DNA of 64,000 nt. It comes from Acidomonas methanolica. Lineage in GTDB: Bacteria > Pseudomonadota > Alphaproteobacteria > Acetobacterales > Acetobacteraceae. Position 1 is the stretch's first letter; each line of letters opens with the position of its first letter. This document shows, in pieces, positions 43,909-53,734 of the stretch. Position numbers and translations under genes: made by a program. The notes beneath the pieces were generated by a model. It did no database searches. It was given only the letters and a program-made list of their open reading frames with translations, and was not told the DNA's origin. Location of the stretch: positions 124,001-188,000 of the forward strand of contig NZ_SLZN01000005.1 in NCBI RefSeq assembly GCF_004346035.1, read 5' to 3'.

Positions 43909-45144
43909 ATGCCGGGGACGCAGCTTCCACCTCGCAGCGGGGAGAACCGCGCGCCCGATTCGGCCGACACGGGCAATCCCGAGAACCCGATGCACGCGGA
44001 CATCATCCAGCAGGCCATGCTCCGCCGGATGTTCCGCCTGCGCGATATCTGCATCCTCATCCTCGCCGTGCTCGCGGTCTTCTATTCGCTGTATTTCGCC
44101 GCGGCGATCATCCTGCCCTTCGTCTTCGCCATCGTCGTCAACCTGCTGATGGTCGGCCCGATGCGCCTGCTCAACGGCCGGCTCCGCGTTCCCAAGCCGC
44201 TCGCCGCCCTCGTCCTGATCGCCGCCATGGCGGCCCTCGTGGCCGCCATCGGGCTCGCCGTCTCCGTCCCGGCCGCCGCATGGCTCGCCCGCATCCCGCG
44301 AAGCCTGCCCACCCTCCAGGCCAAATTCGCCGTGCTGCACGCTCCCGTCCACGCGCTGCAACACCTGTACGACCACCTCGCCATCCTGTTCCACGCGCGC
44401 GCCCAGGGCCCCCAGGCCTCGGTCGGCGCCGAGCCGGCGACGCTGACGCGCATCGGCTCGCGAGTCCTGCTCGGCACCCGCACCTTCATGGGCGAGTTCA
44501 TGACGATGCTGCTGATGCTGTTCTTCCTGATGACGGAAGGCGACAGCCTCCTGCGCCGCATCGTCGAGATCATGCCCACCTTCGCGGACAAGCGCCGGAT
44601 CGTGCAGATCGCCACGCAGATCGAGCGCAACGTCTCGCTCTACCTGGCCACCATCACCATCATGAACCTCGCTGTGGGCGTGCTCAACTTCCTGCAATGC
44701 TGGCTGACGGGCATGCCCAATCCCCTGCTCTGGGGCGTCCTCGCCTTCCTGCTCAACTACGTGCCGATCATCGGGCCGCTCACCGGCGTCGTGATCTACT
44801 TCCTCGTGGGAATCCTGGCCTTCCCCTCGATCTTCTACGCCCTCCTGCCGCCGGCCATCTATCTGTGCATCCACATCATGGAGGGCGAAACCATAACGCC
44901 CATGCTGCTGGCCAAGCGCTTCACCCTCAATCCCGTGCTGGTCATGGCCTCGCTGATGTTCTGGGACTGGATGTGGGGAATCGCGGGCGCCTTCCTCTCC
45001 GTCCCCCTGCTCGCCGTCTTCAAGATCTTCTGCGACCATATCGACGCGCTGACCCCGCTGGGCCACCTGCTGGGCGGCCCGGTCCGCCCGCGCTCGCTCC
45101 GGACCATCGGACCGCCCGTCAGCACCACCGCGCCCGCGAAATGA
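43909..45144 (+). CDS. AI-2E family transporter (PerM-like membrane protein)
   Basis: 411 residues with about eight membrane segments. The family arrangement is seen: paired N-terminal helices (ICILILAVLAVFYSLYFAAAIILPFVFAIVV), a large periplasmic loop, then LLNYVPIIGPLTGVVIYFLVGI and LSVPLLAVFKIFCDHI at the C-terminus. Members export autoinducer-2 or other small molecules or exchange Na+/H+; the substrate here is unknown. The first ~35 residues are polar and the true start may be the ATG at 43990. Confidence 0.85.
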   Translation: MPGTQLPPRSGENRAPDSADTGNPENPMHADIIQQAMLRRMFRLRDICILILAVLAVFYSLYFAAAIILPFVFAIVVNLLMVGPMRLLNGRLRVPKPLAALVLIAAMAALVAAIGLAVSVPAAAWLARIPRSLPTLQAKFAVLHAPVHALQHLYDHLAILFHARAQGPQASVGAEPATLTRIGSRVLLGTRTFMGEFMTMLLMLFFLMTEGDSLLRRIVEIMPTFADKRRIVQIATQIERNVSLYLATITIMNLAVGVLNFLQCWLTGMPNPLLWGVLAFLLNYVPIIGPLTGVVIYFLVGILAFPSIFYALLPPAIYLCIHIMEGETITPMLLAKRFTLNPVLVMASLMFWDWMWGIAGAFLSVPLLAVFKIFCDHIDALTPLGHLLGGPVRPRSLRTIGPPVSTTAPAK

Positions 45145-45166
45145 AACGGATCTCCAAGGTTTCGCC

Positions 45167-45202
45167 GAAAGATTTCATATATTAACATATATGAAATCTT
45201 TC
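45167..45202. repeat. perfect 16-bp AT-rich inverted repeat
   Basis: GAAAGATTTCATATAT and ATATATGAAATCTTTC are separated by TAAC. It lies 22 bases after the permease stop and 150 bases before the efflux operon. No T-run follows on either strand, so a plain intrinsic terminator is less likely than a regulator site or an RNA hairpin. Confidence 0.7.
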
Positions 45203-45352
45203 CGACTGTATCAGTTTCACTTCATGCTGCCACAAAGCCGCGCTATGTGAGCGTCTGCGTTCACGTTCCGCAAGACGACGGGAAGGCGCCGTCACAACCG
45301 TCAAGCAGCGCGAATCTCTTTCCGCCTGCGTCACAAGAGAGCTATCCATCAC

Positions 45353-46510
45353 GTGCATTCCATCAGTGCGCGCCATCAAGTGCTGGCCATCGTCCTTGCA
45401 TTCGTCCTGTCGGCCGTCATCTTCGGCGTCGTGCGTCATCGCCGTCCCCCGCCGGGCACGCTGTCCCCCGCGATGCTGCACAAACGCGTGGACGGCGCGA
45501 TCGTGGTCGCGGACGGCGCCCCCCTCATGTCACGGCTCGAAATCGCCCCGGTGACGGTGGAGACCATCCCGCACGGCCTGCGCGTCCCAGGCATCGTCCG
45601 CGCCGATCCGCGCCGGACGCTGACCATCGTCGCCCCCGTCGCGGGGCGCGTGCTCTCGGCCCCCTACCGCCCCGGCGATCCCATCCGCCGCGGCGACGTA
45701 CTGGCGCTCCTCGCCGCGGGCGATTTCGACCAGGCATGGGCGGATCTCGAAAAGGCCCGCGCCCAGCTCGCCTACGAGGAGAAAGTCGTCCACCGCGCCG
45801 AGGGCGTGCTGGCCGTCGGCGGCAATGCCCAGAAAGACCTCGATTCCGCCCGTAACGATTACGCGCAGGCCGAGGCCGAGTTGCAGCGCGCCCAGCACCG
45901 CGTCGATTCCCTCGCCGGACACGCCGCGCCCAAAGAGGCGGCCCAGGCGAAGACCGGCGTGGTGCCGATCCTCTCGCCCGTGGACGGCGTCGTCGCCTCC
46001 ACCACCCTCGCCCCGGGCCAGTATGTCAGCGACCCCACCGCGACCCTGATGACGCTGCTCGATCTCTCCACGATCTGGGTGGAGGCCGCCATCCCCGAGG
46101 ACGAAGCCCACGCCGTCCATATCGGGGAAAGCGCACGGGCGGATTTCCTCGCCTGGCCCGGACCCGGCTGCCATGGCCCCCTCTTCACGGTGGACCCCAC
46201 GCTGACCCCCGACACGCGCCGCCTGACCGCCCGCATCGCCTGCGCCAACACGGCGATGAAACTGCTGCCGAACATGTATGCCGACGTGACGATCGACGTC
46301 CCGCAGCCGGCGGAAATCCTCGTGCCGAAATCCGCCCTGCTGATGAACAACGACGCGCTCTCCGTATTCTTGGAGATCGCGCCCCAGACCTACATGCGCC
46401 GGATGGTGACGGTCAGCTACGACGAGGGCGACACCGTCCGCGTCCTCACAGGCCTCAAGGCCGGGGACAAAATCATCACCCGCGGCGGCATCCTCATCAA
46501 TGACAACTGA
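45353..46510 (+). CDS. RND efflux periplasmic adaptor (CusB/CzcB type)
   Basis: 385 residues from a GTG start. One N-terminal anchor helix (QVLAIVLAFVLSAVIFGVV), a lipoyl-like half RTLTIVAPVAGRVLSAPYRPGDPIRRGDVLALLA, a helical hairpin (DLEKARAQLAYEEKVV ... QAEAELQRAQHRVDS), the second lipoyl half ILSPVDGVVASTTLAPGQYVS and beta-barrel/membrane-proximal domains. It links the inner membrane pump to the outer membrane channel. No N-terminal metal-binding histidine cluster is evident. Leads the three-gene operon. Confidence 0.88.
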   Translation: MHSISARHQVLAIVLAFVLSAVIFGVVRHRRPPPGTLSPAMLHKRVDGAIVVADGAPLMSRLEIAPVTVETIPHGLRVPGIVRADPRRTLTIVAPVAGRVLSAPYRPGDPIRRGDVLALLAAGDFDQAWADLEKARAQLAYEEKVVHRAEGVLAVGGNAQKDLDSARNDYAQAEAELQRAQHRVDSLAGHAAPKEAAQAKTGVVPILSPVDGVVASTTLAPGQYVSDPTATLMTLLDLSTIWVEAAIPEDEAHAVHIGESARADFLAWPGPGCHGPLFTVDPTLTPDTRRLTARIACANTAMKLLPNMYADVTIDVPQPAEILVPKSALLMNNDALSVFLEIAPQTYMRRMVTVSYDEGDTVRVLTGLKAGDKIITRGGILINDN

Positions 46511-46555
46511 TCGCGCGGCCCACGCCGTCACGTTCCGCCGCACGAGAGACGCCGC

Positions 46556-49500
46556 ATGATCGGACGGTTCATCGAACTCTGCTTCACGCGGCGCGCCCTC
46601 GTCATCGGAGCCGCCATCATGCTCGCCGTCGCCGGCGCGCTGGCATGGCAGACCCTGCCCGTCGAGGCCTATCCGGATCTCGGGGCGATCAACGTACAGG
46701 TCACGACGCAGGTCTCCGGCCTCGCCGCCGAGGAGATCGAGCAACAGGTCACGATCCCGCTCGAACGCGCGCTCGCCGCCGTGCCCGGCGTGGTGGAGAG
46801 CCGGTCGAGCAGCACGTTCGGCCTCTCGCTCATCACCCTGATCTTCCGCGAGGGGATGACCGTCTATCTCGCCCGCCAGCTCGTGGCCGAGCAGATGGCC
46901 CAGGCGACACTGCCCGGCAACGCCACCCCCCAGCTCGGCCCGATCACCGGCCCGGCGGGCGAAATCTTCCGCTACACGCTGGAGTCGGACAGCAAGAACC
47001 TCCTGGAAATCTCCGACATCCAGCGCTGGCTCGTCATCCGCACGCTCCAGCAGATCCCCGGCATCGTCAACGTCACCAATTTCGGCGGCCTGACGCGCGA
47101 ATACCAGCTCGTCCTGCACCCCGATTCGCTGCTGCGCTACGACCTCGCCGTCAGCGACATCGTCGCCGCCATCGCCAACAACAACGCCAACGCCGCCGGC
47201 GGCCGCGTCACGCGCGGCCAGCAATCCTACATCGTGCGCGGCATGGGCCTGATCCACACGATGGACGATCTCGGCGATATCGTCGTCACCCAGCATGACG
47301 GCACCCCCGTCCGCGTCCGCGATCTCGGCGAGATGCAGTTCGGCCACCAGGTGCGCGAGGGCATTCTCGGCAAGGACGGCAACCCGGACACGATCGAGGG
47401 CATCATGACCATGCTCTCGGGCGACAACCCCTCCCTGGTGCTCGACCGCGTCCACAAGACCGTCGCCGAACTCCAGCAGCGCCTGGCGCCGCTGGACGTG
47501 AAGCTCGTCCCCTATATCGACCGCGACAACCTGGTGCAGGCCACCATCCACAAAGTCGGCGAGACGATGGTCGAGGGCATCGGGCTCGTGCTCATCATCC
47601 TCACCCTCTTCCTCAACTCGCCCCGCTGCGCCGTCGTCACCGCCGTCACGATCCCGCTGGCGCTGTCCACCGTCTTCGTGGTCATGCGGACGCTCGGCAT
47701 GGCGGCCAATCTGTTCTCCCTCGGCGCGGTGGATTTCGGCGTCATCGTGGACGGCGCCATCGTCATCACCGAGGCCATCCTCCGCCTGCGCGAGGAATCG
47801 CCCGACACCACCCTCACCCCGCAATCCGTCCTGCGCGTCGCCCGCATCGCCGGACGCTCCATCTGCTCCTCGACCCTCATCATCATCCTCGCCTACAGCC
47901 CGCTCTTCGCCTTCGAGGGCAGCGAGGGGAAGCTGTTCCGCCCGATGGCCTACACCGTCAGCTTCGCCCTGTTCGGCGCCCTCACCTGCGCCCTCTGCCT
48001 CATTCCCGCGCTGAGCTACCTCGCCCTGCGCAAGCCGCGCCGCATCCGGCACAACCGCCTGCTGGAGCGGCTGCATCACGGCTACGAAACCACACTCGGC
48101 TACATGCTCGAACGCCCCGGCGTGACCTACGCGGGCGGCGCGCTCGCGCTCCTCTCCGTCCTGCTGCTCGGCGGGACGATCGGGCGCGAATTCCTGCCCG
48201 ATCTCGACGAGGGCGCGCTCTGGCTCCAGATCGAGCTTCCCTCCGGCATCTCGCTGGACGCCGGCAGCAGGATCGCGGGCGAAATCCGCGCCGCCGTGCG
48301 TGAATTCCCCGAGACCTCCTACGCCATCACCCAGCTCGGCCGGAACGACGAGGGGACCGACCCATGGACCCCGTCGCATATCGAGATGCCCGTCGGGCTG
48401 AAACCCTATGCCGAATGGCCCGCGGGCGAGACCAAGGTCCAGTTCGTCAACCGCCTGCGCGCCCGGCTGAACCAGATCCCGGGCATCAGCTTCGGCATCA
48501 GCCAGCCGATCCAGGACAATCTGAGCGACCTCGTCGGCGGCGCGCACAGCCCGCTGGTGCTGCGCGTCTACGGCAATGATTTCAACGAGCTGCGCCGCAT
48601 CGGCAGCCAGATCGTGGACATACTGGACGACGTGCCCGGCACGACCGTCGCCTCGATCTTCCAGGAACCCCGCATCCCGCAGATCGCCGTCATCCCCGAC
48701 CGCAAACGCGCCGCGCGCTACGGCATCAACGTCAACGACATCACGGGCCTCGTGCAGAACGCCATCGGCAACGCGCCCATCACCTCGATCTATGTCGAGA
48801 ACCGCGTCTACAACGCCACGCTGCACGTCACCCGCGCCGACATGGAGGACATGCAGACCATCCGCGCCCTGACGCTCCATTCCTCCACCGGCGCGCCCAT
48901 TCCCCTCTCCGAGGTCGCCACCGTCACGCTCCAGATGGGCGAGAGCAACATCGCTCACGAAATGGGACGCCGCCAGATCACCATCCGCGTCGATAACGGG
49001 CAGCGCCCCCTCTCCCAATATCTCGACGACGCGCAGAAACGCATCGCCGAGGAAGTGCATTTCGACCCGCGCGAATACCATCTCGAATGGGCCGGCAGCT
49101 TCCAGCAGGAACAGCGCGCCCAGGCCCGGCTCTCCGTCGCCCTGCTCGTGATGTTCGCCGTCATGCTGCTCCTGCTCTTCATCGAGTTCGGCAAGCTGCG
49201 CCACGCCGTCCTGGTTCTCAGCGTCGTGCCCCTCGCCACCCTCGGCGGGCTGATCGCGCTCCACCTGCGCGGCGAAACCCTCAACATCGCCACCGCCGTC
49301 GGCTTCATCGCGCTGTTCGGCGTGGCCATCCAGAACGGCATCATCATGGTCGCCGCCATCAACCGCCATCGCGCCGAAGGCCATAACGTCCATGACGCCG
49401 TGCGCCTCGGCGCGGGCGAGCGCTTCCGTCCCGTTCTCATGACCGCCACCGTCGCCAGCATGGGCATGCTGCCCGCCGCCCTCGCCACCGGCATCGGGAC

Positions 49501-49648
49501 GGATGTGCAGCGCGGCCTGGCCACCGTCGTCGTGGGCGGCCTCGGCATCGCCACCCTGCTCACGCTCTTCGTGCTGCCGGTCTGCTTCTACGAGATGGAG
49601 CATTACATCGAGCGCCGCCGCCAGCGGAAACTGGGAAGCCCGTCATGA
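46556..49648 (+). CDS. heavy-metal-type RND efflux pump (CzcA/CusA family)
   Basis: 1030 residues with 12 membrane helices in two halves. FTRRALVIGAAIMLAVAGALAWQTLPVEAYPDL is the typical start. The helix-4 motif FGVIVDGAIVITEA matches the D-x-G-x-x-x-D-G-A pattern of the heavy-metal (HME) class rather than the drug class. EFLPDLDEGALWLQIELPSG and the C-terminal GFIALFGVAIQNGIIMVAAI also fit. It probably exports divalent or monovalent metal ions by proton antiport. The metal cannot be assigned. Confidence 0.9.
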   Translation: MIGRFIELCFTRRALVIGAAIMLAVAGALAWQTLPVEAYPDLGAINVQVTTQVSGLAAEEIEQQVTIPLERALAAVPGVVESRSSSTFGLSLITLIFREGMTVYLARQLVAEQMAQATLPGNATPQLGPITGPAGEIFRYTLESDSKNLLEISDIQRWLVIRTLQQIPGIVNVTNFGGLTREYQLVLHPDSLLRYDLAVSDIVAAIANNNANAAGGRVTRGQQSYIVRGMGLIHTMDDLGDIVVTQHDGTPVRVRDLGEMQFGHQVREGILGKDGNPDTIEGIMTMLSGDNPSLVLDRVHKTVAELQQRLAPLDVKLVPYIDRDNLVQATIHKVGETMVEGIGLVLIILTLFLNSPRCAVVTAVTIPLALSTVFVVMRTLGMAANLFSLGAVDFGVIVDGAIVITEAILRLREESPDTTLTPQSVLRVARIAGRSICSSTLIIILAYSPLFAFEGSEGKLFRPMAYTVSFALFGALTCALCLIPALSYLALRKPRRIRHNRLLERLHHGYETTLGYMLERPGVTYAGGALALLSVLLLGGTIGREFLPDLDEGALWLQIELPSGISLDAGSRIAGEIRAAVREFPETSYAITQLGRNDEGTDPWTPSHIEMPVGLKPYAEWPAGETKVQFVNRLRARLNQIPGISFGISQPIQDNLSDLVGGAHSPLVLRVYGNDFNELRRIGSQIVDILDDVPGTTVASIFQEPRIPQIAVIPDRKRAARYGINVNDITGLVQNAIGNAPITSIYVENRVYNATLHVTRADMEDMQTIRALTLHSSTGAPIPLSEVATVTLQMGESNIAHEMGRRQITIRVDNGQRPLSQYLDDAQKRIAEEVHFDPREYHLEWAGSFQQEQRAQARLSVALLVMFAVMLLLLFIEFGKLRHAVLVLSVVPLATLGGLIALHLRGETLNIATAVGFIALFGVAIQNGIIMVAAINRHRAEGHNVHDAVRLGAGERFRPVLMTATVASMGMLPAALATGIGTDVQRGLATVVVGGLGIATLLTLFVLPVCFYEMEHYIERRRQRKLGSPS

Positions 49649-51201
49649 GCCGCGTCCCCGCAAATCGTCGGCGTGCCGCCGCCGGAATTCGTTGGCGCGC
49701 CGCCGGCGTGACGGGCCTCCTGACCCTCCTCTCCGCCTGCGCCGTCGGCCCGGATTTCAAGCGCCCCGACGTCCTTTCGGCGAAAGCGGGCTACGTGCCG
49801 GGCGCGCCATTCCGCGCGATCCCCGCCGCGCGGAACGCGGGCGCCGCCGGGCAGGCGCAGCGTCTCATCGCGGGCGCGGACGTCTCCGGCGAATGGTGGA
49901 AACTCTTCGGCGTGCCGGAGCTGGACGCGCTGGTCGCCCGCGCCCTCGCCGCCAACCCCTCGCTGGACGCCGCCAAGGCGACGCTCCGCGCCGCGTGGGA
50001 GCAGACCAAGGTCCAGGCCTCACCGCTCTTCCCGAGCATCACGGGCGAATTCAACCCCACGCGCAACAAGACCGCGCGCTCGCTGTCCGCCGTGTCGAAC
50101 AACAACTCGTGGCTCTACAACCTGCACACGCTGCAACTCAATATCTCCTACACCCCCGATCTCTGGGGCGGGGAGCGGCGCGGCATCGAGCAGGCCGCCG
50201 CCCAGGCGGATCTCCAGCGCTTCCAGATCGAAGCCGTCACGAACACGCTGGTCAACACGCTGATCGTCGCCGTGATCCAACTCGCCGCCTGTCAGGCGCA
50301 GATCGAGGCGACGGAATCGATCATCGCCAGCCAGCGCCAGATTCTCGCGACGTTCGAAGCCCAATTCCGCCTGGGCGACACCTCGCTCGCCGCCGTCATG
50401 GCCCAGCGCTCCGCCCTCGCGCAAAGCATCGCCACCCTCCCGGCGCTGAAACTCCAGCGCGAACAGGCGCATGATCAGATCGCCGCCCTCGTCGGCGTCA
50501 CGCCGGAGGAAACGCTGCCGGAACCGCGTCTGGACGCCTTCCATCTCCCGGCGACGCTCCCGGTCTCGCTGCCCGCTCAACTCCTCGAACAGCGGCCCGA
50601 CGTGCGCGCCGCCGAGGCGCAGGTCCAGGCCGCCAGCGCACAGGTCGGCATCGCCATCGCCAACCGCCTGCCGAACATCCAGCTCATCGCCCTCCCCGGC
50701 GAGGCGGTGAACACCATGAGCGAGTTCTTCAAGCCCGGCTTCGGCAACTGGGAACTCTCCGCCATGATCACCCAGCCGCTCTTCCAGGGCTTCCAGCTCA
50801 TGCATCTCGAACGCGAGGCGCGCCACAACCTCGTCGCCCAGGCCATGACCTATCGCGACACGGTGCTGAAAGCGGTGCAGAACGTCGCCGACACGCTGCA
50901 CGCCCTGCAGGACGACGCCGACGCGCTGCGCGCCACCGCTGCGGACACCGAGGCTGCGGATCGCAGCTTCACCATCGCCCGCAGCCAGCAGGAACGCGGC
51001 GACATCAGCCCGGTCATGGTCCAGACCACGCAACAGACCGCACTTCAGGCCAGGCTGGCGCTGATCCAGGCGCAATCCGCGCGCTATTCCGACTGCGCCG
51101 CCCTCTTCCAGGCCCTCGGCGGCGGCTGGTGGCACCGCGATGACACGGGCATCAAAAACCCGCCCGTCAACTGGAAATCCGCCTTCACCGCTCCGGGCTG
51201 A
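49645..51201 (+). CDS. outer membrane efflux lipoprotein (NodT/TolC family)
   Basis: 518 residues. The lipobox is LLSAC (TLLSACAVGPDFKRPD), typical of NodT-type channels. WWKLFGVPELDALVARALAANPSLDAAKATLRAA and the second repeat (LEQRPDVRAAEAQVQAASAQVGIAIANRLPNIQL) form the two TolC-like halves. The start overlaps the pump stop (ATGA). It completes a tripartite pump with the two genes before it. Confidence 0.9.
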   Translation: MSRVPANRRRAAAGIRWRAAGVTGLLTLLSACAVGPDFKRPDVLSAKAGYVPGAPFRAIPAARNAGAAGQAQRLIAGADVSGEWWKLFGVPELDALVARALAANPSLDAAKATLRAAWEQTKVQASPLFPSITGEFNPTRNKTARSLSAVSNNNSWLYNLHTLQLNISYTPDLWGGERRGIEQAAAQADLQRFQIEAVTNTLVNTLIVAVIQLAACQAQIEATESIIASQRQILATFEAQFRLGDTSLAAVMAQRSALAQSIATLPALKLQREQAHDQIAALVGVTPEETLPEPRLDAFHLPATLPVSLPAQLLEQRPDVRAAEAQVQAASAQVGIAIANRLPNIQLIALPGEAVNTMSEFFKPGFGNWELSAMITQPLFQGFQLMHLEREARHNLVAQAMTYRDTVLKAVQNVADTLHALQDDADALRATAADTEAADRSFTIARSQQERGDISPVMVQTTQQTALQARLALIQAQSARYSDCAALFQALGGGWWHRDDTGIKNPPVNWKSAFTAPG

Positions 51202-51343
51202 TCCGCAGCCCCCGCCCCCATCCGTCCGGAGCCAACACGCTCCGATGGACGCCGGAACATAACCGCCTGGGCATTTAAAACACAATCCGACCGACTTTCC
51301 TGTTACGCTGCCGCATATCGTCAACAGCTCAGGAGCGTGAAGT

Positions 51344-52840
51344 TTGAGACTCTGTCGTGAAGCCCTTGCCCATCTGCCCTCCCATGTCTATCGCCCGGAC
51401 TACGACGTCAGCCGTCTCCAGCCGGGAATCGTGCATCTGGGATGCGGCAGCTTCCACCGCGCGCATCAGGTCACGGCCACCCAGGCCGCGATCAACGCGA
51501 TGGGGGAAAAGGGACTTCGCTGGGGAATCGCCACGACGGCCATGCGCCGCCCGGAACTGGTCCGGCAACTCGCCCGGCAGGACAATCTCTTCACCCTGCT
51601 GACGCGCGAACCGCATGACACGACCGCCTCCGTCATCGGCTCGATCACCGATTCGCTCTTCGCCGGCGATCCGGAAGCGAACCTCGCCGGCCGCATCGCG
51701 GACCCGCGCACCCGGATCGTGACGCTCACCGTCACGGCCAGCGGCTATTACCTCACCGCCGACAACCGCCTCGATCCCGAGGCCGACGCCATCCTCGCCG
51801 ATCTGCGCCGCCTCGACGAAGACCAGCCGGCACGCACGGCGACCGGCCTTCTCGTCCAGGGCCTCGCCCAAGTGCGGGCCGGGGGAGGCGTCCCGCCGGT
51901 CATCCTCTGCTGTGACAACGTCGCCCATAACGGCGCCACGCTGCGTCGGGCGGTCACGGATTTCGCCGCCCTCTCCGGCCGGGACGCGCTGGCGGACTGG
52001 ATCGAGGCGACGGTCCAGTTCCCCGACACGATGGTGGATCGCATCACCCCCACCACCTTCGCGGACGACATCGCCGATGCGCGGCGCCTGCTCGGCGGGA
52101 TCGAGGACGCCGTCCCCGTCCCTGCCGAGCCGTGGTTCGAATGGATCATCGGCGAGTTCGAAGGCCCGCGCCCGGACTGGGAGGCGCATGAGGGCACGCA
52201 ATTCGTCCCGGACGTCGCGGTGTTCGAACGGGCCAAGTTGCAGATGCTCAACGGAACCCACATGATCCTGGCCTATGTCGGCGGCCTCGCCGGGCTGACC
52301 ACCATCGCCGAAGCCGCCGCCGACCCCGTTCTCGGCCCGATCGCCGCGCATTTCATGCGCAACGAGCAATCCGCCGGCGTCGAACTGCCCGCCCCGCGCC
52401 TCGACCGCTATACCCGCAACCTGATGAAACGCTTCCGCAACCCGGCCATCGTCCATCAGGTCGAGCGCATCGGCCGCAACGGCTCGGCCAAGATGGCCGC
52501 CCGCGTCATCCGGCCGATGCGCGAGAACCTGCTCGCCGGCCGCCCGGTCACGGGGGCGGTGCTGCTCATCGCAAGCTGGATTCGCTGGTTCGCCCTGCAT
52601 GAACAGGAAGCGCTGGAAATCTCCATCACCGACCCCCGCGCCAAGTCGCTGCGCCTGATCTGCGCGGAGGCCCGCGACGATCACCGCGCCCAGGCCGAGG
52701 CTTTCCTCGCCATGGAGGAAGTGTTCGGGCCGCCCCTGCCCCGCTATGATCATATCGTGAGCGAGATCGCCGCCCTCCTGCACCGCTTCGACACCCAGGA
52801 GATCCGGCAGGTGCTGGCCGACCTCGCCGCCGACATCTGA
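51344..52840 (+). CDS. mannitol dehydrogenase family polyol dehydrogenase
   Basis: 498 residues from a TTG start with AGGAG before it. GIVHLGCGSFHRAHQ begins the NAD-binding domain. VTLTVTASGYYLT and the C-terminal KLQMLNGTHMILAYVGGLAG with the catalytic lysine region fit the long-chain mannitol/fructuronate group. It oxidises mannitol, arabinitol or a related polyol, or reduces fructose or fructuronate, in the cytoplasm. The exact substrate is unclear. The next small gene follows 11 bases later with its own ribosome site. Confidence 0.88.
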   Translation: MRLCREALAHLPSHVYRPDYDVSRLQPGIVHLGCGSFHRAHQVTATQAAINAMGEKGLRWGIATTAMRRPELVRQLARQDNLFTLLTREPHDTTASVIGSITDSLFAGDPEANLAGRIADPRTRIVTLTVTASGYYLTADNRLDPEADAILADLRRLDEDQPARTATGLLVQGLAQVRAGGGVPPVILCCDNVAHNGATLRRAVTDFAALSGRDALADWIEATVQFPDTMVDRITPTTFADDIADARRLLGGIEDAVPVPAEPWFEWIIGEFEGPRPDWEAHEGTQFVPDVAVFERAKLQMLNGTHMILAYVGGLAGLTTIAEAAADPVLGPIAAHFMRNEQSAGVELPAPRLDRYTRNLMKRFRNPAIVHQVERIGRNGSAKMAARVIRPMRENLLAGRPVTGAVLLIASWIRWFALHEQEALEISITDPRAKSLRLICAEARDDHRAQAEAFLAMEEVFGPPLPRYDHIVSEIAALLHRFDTQEIRQVLADLAADI

Positions 52841-52851
52841 AGGAGCCCGCC

Positions 52852-53013
52852 ATGCCCTGGACCGCCGCCGACGCCGAACGCCATACCCACAAGGCAGACA
52901 CCACGGCGTTGCAGGAACTCTGGGCCAAGATCGCCAATGAATGTCTCGAACGCACCGGCGATGAGGGCCGCGCAATCCGCGAGGCCAACGCCGTGGTGGC
53001 GCGGAACTCCTGA
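52852..53013 (+). CDS. small conserved protein of 53 residues
   Basis: Starts MPWTAADAERHTHKA and ends EGRAIREANAVVARNS; AAGGAG precedes the ATG at 6 bases. I recognise the pattern (short basic start, WAKIANECLERTGDEGRAIREAN) from uncharacterised small proteins found singly in alphaproteobacteria and in phages. Function unknown. It may be cotranscribed with the polyol dehydrogenase. Confidence 0.7.
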   Translation: MPWTAADAERHTHKADTTALQELWAKIANECLERTGDEGRAIREANAVVARNS

Positions 53014-53036
53014 CGGCGCGGAGTGCGGAGAGACCG

Positions 53037-53609
53037 TCAGCGCTCCAGCGCCAAATCCCACGTCTCCCCCTGAACGGGCACGCCGAATGCCTCGTGTTCC
53101 GCCTGTGCGACCAGACGGAACCCGTGCCGCGCGTAGAGACGCCGCGCCGCCGCCAGCACGGTATGCGTCCAGAGTGTGACGCGCGCATACCCCGCCTCGC
53201 GGGCGAAGCCGATGCAGGCGGCGACCAGCCGGTCCGCCACGCCCTGCCCCCGGGCGCAGGGCTCGACATAAAGCAGACGCAACCGCGCCAGCCCGTCCCC
53301 CTCATCCGTCAGAAACACCGACCCCACGCACATCCCGTCGATCTCGGCGATCCAGCACTGATCGCGCCCCGGCCGGAATTCCGCCAGAAAACGCGCACCG
53401 GTTTCCAGCATCAGAGCCTCCAGCGGACGGCCCCACCCCTGCTCCTGTTCGTAGATCATCGCCTGCCGCGCGATGACGAGCCCCACCTCGCCGCATCGGA
53501 AGGGACGGATGACGACATCTGCATTTCCGCCCAATGCTGGCCTGCCGAGCGAAAGCCGCCGGGAAAGACCGTCAGAAGCGGTTCGCCAGAGAAATCGAAA
53601 AGCGGACAT
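53037..53609 (-). CDS. GNAT acetyltransferase, start uncertain
   Basis: About 190 residues as given. The GNAT fold is at the C-terminal two thirds: QCWIAEIDGMCVGSVFLTD, LRLLYVEPCARGQGVADRLVAACIGFAREAGY (acetyl-CoA loop Q/RGxGxA) and LYARHGFRLV. The segment VVIRPFRCGEVGLVIARQAMIYEQEQGWG resembles the linker of MarR-GNAT fusion proteins, but no MarR domain precedes it. The ATG at 53609 lacks a good ribosome site; a TTG near 53549 is possible. An ATG inside the insertion element's end also opens this frame by accident. Confidence 0.7.
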   Translation of the reverse strand: MSAFRFLWRTASDGLSRRLSLGRPALGGNADVVIRPFRCGEVGLVIARQAMIYEQEQGWGRPLEALMLETGARFLAEFRPGRDQCWIAEIDGMCVGSVFLTDEGDGLARLRLLYVEPCARGQGVADRLVAACIGFAREAGYARVTLWTHTVLAAARRLYARHGFRLVAQAEHEAFGVPVQGETWDLALER

Positions 53610-53658
53610 TGAGGCGGTCACGCGATCAAGGGCCGAGTATCGGGATTTAGATTCACTA

Positions 53659-53666
53659 AAAAATAA
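53659..53666. repeat. left copy of the 8-bp target site duplication
   Basis: AAAAATAA, identical to the eight bases after the right end of the element (55681-55688). Eight bases is the usual duplication of IS1595-family elements. Confidence 0.93.
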
Positions 53667-53689
53667 GGGGCCTATATACATAGCTAGCC
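53667..53689 (+). repeat. left terminal inverted repeat
   Basis: Begins GGGGCCTATATACATA and ends CTAGCC. It matches the reverse complement of the right end at 21 of 23 positions. Confidence 0.92.
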
Positions 53690-53734
53690 ATGTTTCGCTT
53701 GACGCGGCGCAGCGCTGTCGGCTAGTTAAGTTTC

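Noticed and set aside
45530-49603. A 1357-codon open frame on the minus strand across the RND efflux genes
   Set aside because: It is the antisense shadow of high-GC coding sequence; the plus-strand genes have clear family motifs and the minus frame has none.
53610-53681. GNAT gene starting at an ATG inside the left end of the insertion element
   Set aside because: The first residues would come from the terminal repeat and duplication; this is an accident of insertion, not the original start.
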